Shown: positions 1-5,168 of the stretch, piece after piece
How the letters are laid out: each line of letters begins with the position of its first letter
Numbering within the stretch: the first letter of the stretch is position 1
Source: Nitrososphaeraceae archaeon
GTDB lineage: Archaea > Thermoproteota > Nitrososphaeria > Nitrososphaerales > Nitrososphaeraceae
Direction of reading: 5' to 3'
Assembly: GCA_025449515.1 (NCBI GenBank)
Contig: JANWJI010000113.1
Span: 1-7,897 of the forward strand
Length of the DNA: 7,897 bases
Program-made: the position numbers and the translations under genes
The notes under the pieces: generated by a model
Told to the model about the DNA's origin: nothing
What the model saw: the letters and a program-made list of their open reading frames with translations, nothing else
Databases searched by the model: none

Positions 1-150
1 TACTAAGTTGGATTGATAGTGATGCGGTACAAACGATTTTGTAAGATATTGAGTAGACAGAGCGAATTGTTCGGGACATAATGAACCTGTGAATAACCTT
101 ATATTATGGCCCTGAAGACTAGGGCCGCCAAGCCTGAAAAATGCTAACAA
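1..150 (-). CDS. Possible truncated start of a divergent minus-strand gene, unidentified
   Basis: One minus-strand frame stays open from a stop (TAA, complement of 160-162) to the left edge of the window, about 50 codons. The only usual start in it is a TTG at 150-148; no ATG or GTG is in frame. The predicted peptide contains GGPSLQGHNIRLF and later SFVPHHYQ. It has a protein-like composition, but I recognise no family. The AT-rich stretch at 171-184, read on the minus strand, could act as a TATA box about 26 nt upstream of the TTG, as expected for a leaderless gene divergent from apgM. An open run this short can occur by chance. A competing reading is that the plus-strand frame at 3-44, which ends in TAA, is the tail of an upstream gene. 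Confidence 0.22.
   Translation of the reverse strand, partial: MLAFFRLGGPSLQGHNIRLFTGSLCPEQFALSTQYLTKSFVPHHYQSNLV
108..126. repeat. Small perfect inverted repeat (6-bp stem, 7-nt loop)
   Basis: GGCCCT at 108-113 and AGGGCC at 121-126 are exact reverse complements around the loop GAAGACT; a U-G pair could extend the stem by one. It is the most GC-rich spot in an AT-rich leader about 80 nt upstream of apgM. It could be an operator, the terminator of an upstream plus-strand gene, or simply part of the coding frame proposed at 1-150. No T-rich tract follows it, which argues against a typical archaeal terminator. Confidence 0.3.
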
Positions 151-170
151 AAGATACAGTTAGTTTTCCA

Positions 171-184
171 TTAAAAATAAATTT
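171..184 (+). promoter_or_regulatory. Probable TATA box of apgM
   Basis: TTAAAAATAAATTT is centred about 30 nt upstream of the ATG at 207. Archaeal TATA boxes lie about 26 nt upstream of the transcription start, so the transcript would begin within a few bases of the start codon and be leaderless or nearly so. This agrees with the absence of a Shine-Dalgarno site before 207. The AT-rich block is nearly symmetrical in composition and could also serve a minus-strand transcript. Confidence 0.5.
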
Positions 185-206
185 CTCGTAATCCTCATGA
201 TTTCTA

Positions 207-1505
207 ATGAATGAGTATATGAGACCCTGCAAGATTATCTACGTTCTCCTAGATGGAGTAGGTGATCTGGCCCATCCAGGTTTTGGCAACATGACTCCTC
301 TTGAAGCAGCAAAAACGCCAAACTTGGATTTTTTGACCAAGAAAGGATGTATGGGCAATGTCTTAAGTGTTGGGACTGGGATAGCCCCTCAATCAGATAT
401 TGCGGTCTTTAATATGCTAGGATACAGTTTCCACGACGGTAGCTATGTGGGTAGAGGGGTGATTGAGGCAATCGGATCGGGAATTGACTTCAAGAACGGT
501 GATTTAGCGCTAAGGGGAAATTTTGCCACTGTAGATGAAGAATATGGAATCATAGATAGGAGAGCAGGGAGGAACGTCAACGAAAGAGAGTCTCACGAGC
601 TATGTCTGAGCCTTAACCAATCTATCAAATTTAACGATCCTGATGCCACAGTTAGTATCGTCCCTACAATTTCTCATAGGGTTGTCATAAGATTTCGACA
701 TGCAAAGTATGCGCTATCTGAAAAAATTTCGAACACGGATCCTGCTTATTCTAAAGTCGATGGGATTGGAATTGCTAGGGCATCATCAAACAAGGAAACA
801 ATCATGCAAAGTCAGGCTGAAGAAAATTCTGAGGCCGCCAATACATCTGCGAAGCTTGTAAACGAGTTTACTAGCCAGGCCTTAGAATTACTAAAGGATC
901 ATCCAGTGAATTTATTACGGTCTTCGTCAGGCCTAAAACCCATAAACGGGATTTTGGCACGAGATTCTGGTAACAAGTTCCCAAACCTGGAACCTATGAA
1001 CACCAAATATGGATTGAACGTTGGAGCTATCGTGGATATGCCGGTGGAAATAGGGATTTCTAAAGTTCTTGGAATGCAGATGTTTAAAGCCGGCGATGTT
1101 CAAGACTACGAGACTAAGGCCGCGGTCGCTGCCGAGAAATTAAATGATTTGGACGCTGTATATGTTCACATCAAAGGCCCGGATGAATTCGGACACGATG
1201 GAGACTGGCAGGGAAAGAAACACAGTATTGAAGTCATCGATAGTTCGTTTTTTGGTCCACTATTGCGCAAACTTGATATCCAAAAAACACTATTTGTAAT
1301 TTCTGGAGATCATTCTACTCCTTGCATAAAGAATAGCCACAGTGATGATCCTGTCCCTTTATTGCTTTCAGGATGCAACGTGGAAAATGACGGTAGTGAA
1401 AGATTTACAGAGTATTGGGGACAAAAAGGGAGGTTGGGTTTAATGATGGGTGAACAAATACTAGGTCAATTACTGAAAGTCCGAATGAAGAGCAAAGCAA
1501 ACTGA
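207..1505 (+). CDS. apgM: 2,3-bisphosphoglycerate-independent phosphoglycerate mutase, archaeal ApgM type
   Basis: This cytoplasmic enzyme interconverts 3-phosphoglycerate and 2-phosphoglycerate in glycolysis/gluconeogenesis without 2,3-BPG. The 432-residue protein shows the alkaline-phosphatase-superfamily metalloenzyme pattern. D16 lies in LLDGVGD near the N terminus (metal ligand). S63 in APQSDIAVFNMLGY is the expected phospho-accepting serine. The PDEFGHDGD block at about 325-333 and SGDHSTP at about 366-372 supply Asp/His metal ligands, followed by a second His in NSHSDDP (H378). The middle part carries the DPAYSKV and KDHPVNLLR segments usual in this family. Length is normal or slightly long. 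The ATG at 207 is preferred because of the TATA spacing; an in-frame ATG at 219 would also leave the first motif intact. The gene stands alone and is convergent with the HTH gene. Family assignment is firm; activity is inferred from motifs. Confidence 0.96.
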   Translation: MNEYMRPCKIIYVLLDGVGDLAHPGFGNMTPLEAAKTPNLDFLTKKGCMGNVLSVGTGIAPQSDIAVFNMLGYSFHDGSYVGRGVIEAIGSGIDFKNGDLALRGNFATVDEEYGIIDRRAGRNVNERESHELCLSLNQSIKFNDPDATVSIVPTISHRVVIRFRHAKYALSEKISNTDPAYSKVDGIGIARASSNKETIMQSQAEENSEAANTSAKLVNEFTSQALELLKDHPVNLLRSSSGLKPINGILARDSGNKFPNLEPMNTKYGLNVGAIVDMPVEIGISKVLGMQMFKAGDVQDYETKAAVAAEKLNDLDAVYVHIKGPDEFGHDGDWQGKKHSIEVIDSSFFGPLLRKLDIQKTLFVISGDHSTPCIKNSHSDDPVPLLLSGCNVENDGSERFTEYWGQKGRLGLMMGEQILGQLLKVRMKSKAN

Positions 1506-1506
1506 A

Positions 1507-1544
1507 TTGCCTTCGTTTATAGGAGCTGTATCTATTGAGGGCAA
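1507..1544. repeat. Stem-loop between convergent genes
   Basis: TTGCCTTCG (1507-1515) can pair with TGAGGGCAA (1536-1544), giving a 9-bp stem with two G-U pairs and a 20-nt loop. It fills the 49-nt gap between the 3' ends of apgM and the HTH gene. It could protect or define both 3' ends, but archaeal termination usually depends on T-rich tracts, and none is obvious here. Low confidence that it is functional. Confidence 0.3.
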
Positions 1545-1554
1545 ACCGTCGACT

Positions 1555-1992
1555 TTATCGATCTATAAGGTGACTGTATAAGCTAATTCGGCTGTTACCA
1601 ATCATGCTAACTTTACATTGCTCACACATTTGTTCATCAATGTTTGATTCCATATCATGATGAACATCACAGATAATCATAGTAAATCGCATATAATTGC
1701 AGAGTTGTAAGAACTTCGACATCGTAAACGGCGTATATGCGTTATTTCCAGCAAGATCCCGGGCTATCTCGTCTATCATTCGCATAACTTCTTGAAAGGA
1801 AGTAAGCTTCGTAATCAAGTCTGTGTCTCCCCTAGTACCCCTTATGTAATTGCTCACAGCAGCCTGAGTTATGCCTAGTGCCCTTGCAGCAAGCTCTTCC
1901 TTCATCTTGTATTCTCTAATCAATTTTACTGCAAGAATTGCCCTTATAGCTGGAATAAGAGATTTAGCTTCTATTTCTGCCGGCAAGAGCAT
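1555..1992 (-). CDS. Archaeal HTH transcriptional regulator with Cys/His-rich C-terminal tail
   Basis: This is a predicted DNA-binding regulator of 145 residues. The N-terminal half (about 1-55) has the archaeal XRE/Cro-like helix-turn-helix pattern: LLPAEIEAKSLIPAIR, then a helix-turn-helix around ALGITQAAVSNYIRGTRG (about 38-55). This resembles the predicted regulators grouped as COG2522. A helical segment (about 57-80) may serve dimerisation. The C-terminal part carries C98, C108, H111, H112 and a C123-x2-C126 pair, arranged like a small metal or redox site. The gene starts with ATG exactly where a strong TATA box predicts the transcript start. It is divergent from the F420-type oxidoreductase gene and shares a control region of about 200 nt with it, so it may regulate itself and that gene. 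Targets and effector are not visible in the sequence. Confidence 0.85.
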   Translation of the reverse strand: MLLPAEIEAKSLIPAIRAILAVKLIREYKMKEELAARALGITQAAVSNYIRGTRGDTDLITKLTSFQEVMRMIDEIARDLAGNNAYTPFTMSKFLQLCNYMRFTMIICDVHHDMESNIDEQMCEQCKVSMIGNSRISLYSHLIDR

Positions 1993-2012
1993 AGTAAAAA
2001 AAACCTCAACTT

Positions 2013-2022
2013 ATTATATAAA
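2013..2022 (-). promoter_or_regulatory. TATA box of the HTH regulator gene
   Basis: On the minus strand this reads TTTATATAAT, close to the archaeal TATA consensus TTTAWATA, with a purine-rich stretch (GGAGAAGA) immediately upstream as a candidate BRE. Its centre lies about 26 nt from the ATG at 1992, so the mRNA is predicted to be leaderless. The stretch between TATA box and start codon has a run of eight T on the coding strand. Confidence 0.7.
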
Positions 2023-2097
2023 TCTTCTCCGTAACTTGGATTAACTATTATTCGCCTAAACTCAGTAGTCACGTGCGATCAAAAATGTTAGCTCATA

Positions 2098-2105
2098 TTT
2101 AAATA
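2098..2105 (+). promoter_or_regulatory. TATA box for the F420-type oxidoreductase transcript
   Basis: TTTAAATA is an exact match to the archaeal TATA consensus within ATATTTAAATAA (2095-2106). It predicts a transcription start near 2124-2130, leaving a leader of about 70 nt before the ATG at 2199. That is unlike the apparently leaderless apgM, HTH and purN genes here. The leader includes a small ORF (2132-2173). Confidence 0.55.
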
Positions 2106-2131
2106 ACTGCTTTCTTAGAATCTACTAACTA

Positions 2132-2173
2132 ATGGAATATGGATTAGAGGGTGGGCTCGAATCTGTCGTGTAA
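2132..2173 (+). CDS. Possible 13-codon upstream ORF in the oxidoreductase leader
   Basis: An ATG at 2132 opens a 13-codon frame (MEYGLEGGLESVV, then TAA) only a few bases after the transcription start predicted from the TATA box at 2098-2105. It would therefore be read as a leaderless ORF. A second ATG at 2175 opens a five-codon frame ending in TGA at 2190-2192, just before the real start at 2199. Neither is in frame with the main gene. They could be a translated leader affecting the main ORF, or chance. Confidence 0.22.
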   Translation: MEYGLEGGLESVV

Positions 2174-2198
2174 CATGAAGGGAGTTTTTTGAATTAAT

Positions 2199-3278
2199 AT
2201 GAAAATTAAATTTGGATTTACACAAGGACTTAACGTTGCTCGGTTAGGATTAGATGAGACTCAAATTCTAACAGCCTGCCAGATAGCCGACAGGTTGGAC
2301 TATGATTCAGTATGGGTGATGGATCATTCTAACGTTCCGCAGTGGAAAAATGCTGTCGTCAATGATGCCTGGTTGATGCTAGCGGCCATTGGAGCCTCTA
2401 CAACGAATGTGGAGTTGGGAACCTGTGTTACCGATGCTATACGGAGACACCCTTCAAGCATTGCTCTGTCTGCAATCACACTTGATAGGATAACTAAAGG
2501 TCGCGCTGTATTAGGTATTGGTGCAGGAGAAGCGCAGAATGTTGTCGATTTTGGCATAGAATTCAATAAGCCAGTTTCTAAGTTTAAGGAGCAGCTAGAG
2601 GTGATTGAACTGCTATTTGACTCAGATCCAGACAACCACGTCAATTATTCCGGTGAATACTATAAGCTGATAAATGCCTGCCTCCAAGCAAAATCTATCC
2701 GAAAACCTCGACCTCCGGTTTACATAGCAGCCGGAGCACCGAGGACTCTTGAGTTATGTTCTAGATATGGGGACGGTTGGATCCCCATAGGCTATACTCC
2801 GGAATTGTTTAGGCATCATGCCAAGTTTATTAGCGAAAAGGCTCAGAACTTGGGTAGAGATCTTTCCAACTTTCAATTTGCCAATGATGTTGATATTTAC
2901 TTTACTGATGATGGAGAAGAAGCGTGGAACAAGATGAAAAATGCGGTCAAAGTCAGTCTATATAAACCAGAGCTTCTCAAGGTTCATAACATCCAACAAG
3001 ATTCAGAATTTGACTTTCGAAGATATTTTACAGAATATGCCATGAATAAACCGGAATTGATGGAACAAATGAAGAAAGCTGCTCTGCATATACCGGACTC
3101 GGTGGCAAGAACAGCAATTGGAGTGGGAAAACCAGATGATGTGATCCAAATGTTGGATAGATTTATAAAAGCTGGAACGAATCACTTTATCATTAGATTC
3201 TGGGGCGTTGGATATTTCAAAAACATTGAACTCTTCGGTAATAAGGTAATACCCTATTTCAGGGACCAGTACAAATAG
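2199..3278 (+). CDS. Luciferase-like (LLM) F420-dependent oxidoreductase, Mer-like
   Basis: The 359-residue protein belongs to the luciferase-like monooxygenase superfamily, in the branch of coenzyme F420-dependent enzymes (methylene-H4MPT reductase Mer, F420 alcohol dehydrogenase, phthiodiolone ketoreductase). Visible landmarks of the TIM-barrel family are DYDSVWVMDH (34-43), TDAIRRHP (78-85), the glycine-rich VLGIGAGEAQN (104-114), RPPVYIAAGAPRTLEL (171-186) and GDGWIPIGY (191-199), with a C-terminal FIIRFWGVG segment. It is somewhat longer than a classical Mer, so that specific function should not be assumed; Thaumarchaeota carry several paralogues of unknown substrate. The ATG at 2199 is the only reasonable start, because an in-frame TGA lies at 2190-2192. 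A GGGAG at 2180-2184 is a weak Shine-Dalgarno candidate with long spacing (14 nt). The gene is divergent from the HTH regulator. Confidence 0.88.
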   Translation: MKIKFGFTQGLNVARLGLDETQILTACQIADRLDYDSVWVMDHSNVPQWKNAVVNDAWLMLAAIGASTTNVELGTCVTDAIRRHPSSIALSAITLDRITKGRAVLGIGAGEAQNVVDFGIEFNKPVSKFKEQLEVIELLFDSDPDNHVNYSGEYYKLINACLQAKSIRKPRPPVYIAAGAPRTLELCSRYGDGWIPIGYTPELFRHHAKFISEKAQNLGRDLSNFQFANDVDIYFTDDGEEAWNKMKNAVKVSLYKPELLKVHNIQQDSEFDFRRYFTEYAMNKPELMEQMKKAALHIPDSVARTAIGVGKPDDVIQMLDRFIKAGTNHFIIRFWGVGYFKNIELFGNKVIPYFRDQYK

Positions 3279-3286
3279 GCTGATTC

Positions 3287-4327
3287 CTATAGAAAACAAT
3301 CAAGCTTTGAATCCCTGAATTGACTAGAGCAAGTACCTTTTCGATCAGTAACCTTTTCGAGAGCATAGGCTTCGAAGCCCATAGTGTTTAGCGTCGTCGC
3401 AAATTCCGTAGCGAATCCATGAAATGTGTAGATCTTTTTCGGTTGGCACTTCTTAACTACAGTCAATAACTCAGAGAAATCGCAATGGTCACTCATTGGC
3501 AACGCGTAATCTAGCCCCATCATGTACTTGTATCTTTTGTTTGCAGCCCAGCCACTGAATCCTATTGTTATTGCATTATATTTTGTCTTTAGGTTCCGAA
3601 CAAATTTGCTCTTTCCATGCGTTAATGGTGAAATAAGAATCCATGGTAACCCTTTTCTGATTTTGCCAGTCTTTTCGGCATCCTGGAAAGTTGAGACATC
3701 CTTCAGGTCAACTCCAAGATCCCTGTACAGACAATTGATCCTGTGTATGGAATCATATACATACATAGGTTCCCAATGCCGAAAAAGCTGAGTCAATACC
3801 TGTGCCTTGCCCAATTGGTATCCCATGAGCACAACTGGAATTCCTCTATTATAACAATCTGAAATAATCATATTGGCCATATGCACCGAATCGGCTAAAT
3901 CCGGAAATATATATTCAGGTCGTCCAAAAGTCGATTCTATAATTAATGTTTCGATTTGTGGTAATACCGCCGGCCGCATGAAGCTTCTACTCCTAGTTGA
4001 TAGATCACCTGTGTAATAAATCTCATCATCAATTACCAATCCTTTAGATCCCAAGATGTGGCCGCTATTTAATAGCAAGAAGCCAGGGTGTTCTTCTACA
4101 ATATCGCCCAAAGAATATCCTCTCTCTCTCGCAATGAGGGAGGTTTCTCTAGAAGTTAATGTGAGTGACGTGAAGCAGCCACCTTTCGTCTTATGTAGAT
4201 GGTCGGTATGGGCATGAGAGACAAATACAAAATCAGAGTTGGTTTTTCTGTGTGGATCTAGTAAAATTTTCTTGTGACTATTTTGTGCCACAATATTTGT
4301 ATTTATCAAATCAATAGTCCACCGCAA
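3287..4327 (-). CDS. Metallo-beta-lactamase/beta-CASP exonuclease, SNM1-like (DNA-ligase/Lhr-associated exonuclease type)
   Basis: This is a predicted zinc-dependent nuclease of 346 residues. The metal site is complete: HAHTDH at 38-43, H90 in SGHILGS, D108 in YTGD, and H281 in MSDHCDF. The beta-CASP part shows ESTFGRPEYIFP (131-142), MGYQLGKAQ (168-176), GFSGWAANKR (256-265) and TFHG (301-304). The FG-P-Y-P, LGKAQ and SGW-R pattern matches the archaeal/bacterial exonuclease family often found next to ATP-dependent DNA ligase and the Lhr helicase, and sometimes annotated as mRNA 3'-end processing factor. No ligase or helicase is nearby, so DNA repair versus RNA processing is undecided. The start is TTG at 4327, supported by an ideal Shine-Dalgarno. 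The stop lies 8 nt from that of the convergent oxidoreductase gene. Confidence 0.9.
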   Translation of the reverse strand: MRWTIDLINTNIVAQNSHKKILLDPHRKTNSDFVFVSHAHTDHLHKTKGGCFTSLTLTSRETSLIARERGYSLGDIVEEHPGFLLLNSGHILGSKGLVIDDEIYYTGDLSTRSRSFMRPAVLPQIETLIIESTFGRPEYIFPDLADSVHMANMIISDCYNRGIPVVLMGYQLGKAQVLTQLFRHWEPMYVYDSIHRINCLYRDLGVDLKDVSTFQDAEKTGKIRKGLPWILISPLTHGKSKFVRNLKTKYNAITIGFSGWAANKRYKYMMGLDYALPMSDHCDFSELLTVVKKCQPKKIYTFHGFATEFATTLNTMGFEAYALEKVTDRKGTCSSQFRDSKLDCFL

Positions 4328-4333
4328 TAACGA

Positions 4334-4339
4334 ATCACC
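4334..4339 (-). promoter_or_regulatory. Shine-Dalgarno site that fixes the TTG start of the nuclease gene
   Basis: On the minus strand this reads GGTGAT, complementary to the ATCACC of the archaeal 16S 3' end, and lies 6 nt before the TTG at 4327-4325. No ATG or GTG fits as well, so the rare start codon is well supported. Confidence 0.7.
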
Positions 4340-4356
4340 AACTTAAGGCTGTCTCA

Positions 4357-4368
4357 TTATTTTAATAT
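4357..4368 (-). promoter_or_regulatory. Probable TATA box of the nuclease gene
   Basis: The minus strand reads TATTAAAATAAT, centred about 35 nt upstream of the TTG start. A transcript starting about 26 nt downstream would have a leader of roughly ten bases, just enough to include the GGTGAT site. AT-rich matches are easy to find, so confidence is moderate. Confidence 0.4.
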
Positions 4369-4377
4369 TGGCTATCT

Positions 4378-4435
4378 GGTCATAAGGCTGGAACAAGATT
4401 GGGCACTACGTTTCGGTCATATTAGTCCAGCGTAG
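4378..4435. repeat. Short repeats in the divergent nuclease/purN control region
   Basis: GGTCATA occurs at 4378-4384 and again at 4415-4421. The second copy sits in the loop of an imperfect inverted repeat, CTACG (4406-4410) and CGTAG (4431-4435), extendable by a T-G and a T-A pair. The repeats lie just upstream of the purN TATA box, where an archaeal regulator or activator could bind. They are short enough to be chance. Confidence 0.25.
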
Positions 4436-4445
4436 CTTACGTTCA

Positions 4446-4461
4446 TTTATTTATTTATTAA
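4446..4461 (+). promoter_or_regulatory. TATA box of the purN-folD-cyclo-ligase operon
   Basis: TTTATTTATTTATTAA, a run of TTTA repeats, is centred 26 nt upstream of the purN ATG at 4479. That is the distance expected for a leaderless transcript, and no Shine-Dalgarno site precedes the ATG. It is the only clear promoter for the three plus-strand genes that follow. Confidence 0.6.
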
Positions 4462-4478
4462 TCATTCAATAGAATCAC

Positions 4479-5105
4479 ATGTCGGAAGACCTAAACTTAA
4501 CACACCTGGCTATAATGATATCAGGAAGGGGTTCCAATATGAGAGCAATTCTTGAAGCTATTCAATCGGGTATTGTTGAGAATGTACTGCCAGAGATCGT
4601 TATCTCGAATCGAGCTGATGCGGCTGGCCTTGAAATTGCAAAGAAATTTGGTGTTCCAACCGTTGTTTTCCAAAACAATGAATTAAGGGGATGGGCCTAC
4701 GATGTACAGATCGCTAACTTGCTTGACGATCTCGGCCTGAAAAGATCGTCTCTGCTTATTTGTCTTGCAGGATATATGAGAATTTTGAGCAAACAGTTCA
4801 TACAAAAATACAGGATGCAAATTCTGAATATTCATCCATCCCTTTTGCCTTCCTTTCCCGGCTTAGATGCACAGAACCAGGCCATTAAATATGGAGTCAA
4901 GGTGTCAGGATGCACCGTCCACATCGTAGATGAGGGAGTCGATACAGGGTGGATTCTCATGCAGAAGGCTGTCCAGGTCTACGACAATGATACTGCGGAG
5001 ACACTTTCTGCTAGGATCTTAAAATGGGAACACATGATCTACCCGAAAGCCATAAACTCCTACTTAAAAGGAAAGATCAAGATTAATAGGGAAAAAACGG
5101 CTTAA
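4479..5105 (+). CDS. purN: Phosphoribosylglycinamide formyltransferase (GAR transformylase), folate-dependent
   Basis: PurN transfers the formyl group of 10-formyl-THF to glycinamide ribonucleotide, the third step of purine synthesis, in the cytoplasm. The 208-residue length fits the family. The phosphate-binding loop SGRGSN is at 15-20. The catalytic triad Asn-His-Asp is present: N117 and H119 in ILNIHPSLLPSFPG and D155 in DEGVDTG. CTVHIVDEGVD and the C-terminal KWEHMIYPKAI (about 182-192) are also typical. One oddity is that the residue after DTG, normally proline, is tryptophan (W158). The start at 4479 matches the TATA distance. It is the first gene of a probable operon with folD, which makes its formyl donor, and the 5-formyl-THF cyclo-ligase. 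PurD, which makes its other substrate, is encoded convergently just beyond. Confidence 0.96.
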   Translation: MSEDLNLTHLAIMISGRGSNMRAILEAIQSGIVENVLPEIVISNRADAAGLEIAKKFGVPTVVFQNNELRGWAYDVQIANLLDDLGLKRSSLLICLAGYMRILSKQFIQKYRMQILNIHPSLLPSFPGLDAQNQAIKYGVKVSGCTVHIVDEGVDTGWILMQKAVQVYDNDTAETLSARILKWEHMIYPKAINSYLKGKIKINREKTA

Positions 5106-5168
5106 CCTTTATCAACAACTTTAACCGAACACCTTAACCAATCGTGTTTGGAACTAGGCCTTCTTTCT

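Noticed and set aside
19..116. Possible box C/D small RNA (GTGATGC ... CTGA)
   Set aside because: The spacing is too long for an archaeal C/D sRNA, the C box has a mismatch, and no proper D'/C' pair is present.
2150..2166. tRNA T-arm-like GGCTCGAATC
   Set aside because: The loop is CTCGAAT rather than TTCGAAT, the flanking bases do not form a 5-bp stem, and no D-arm, anticodon arm or acceptor stem is found around it.
2324..2644. Minus-strand open frame inside the oxidoreductase gene
   Set aside because: It lies wholly antisense to a well-supported gene, has no recognisable domain and a serine/proline-rich shadow-like composition.
3003..3299. Minus-strand open frame covering the convergent junction
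   Set aside because: It overlaps the conserved 3' end of the oxidoreductase and runs into the nuclease gene's end; no family features.
3522..3791. Plus-strand open frame inside the nuclease gene
   Set aside because: It is antisense to conserved beta-CASP motifs and has no recognisable domain.
4446..4460. TTTA tandem repeat as a microsatellite or mobile-element scar
   Set aside because: It has only about four copies and sits precisely where the purN TATA box is expected, so a promoter explains it better.
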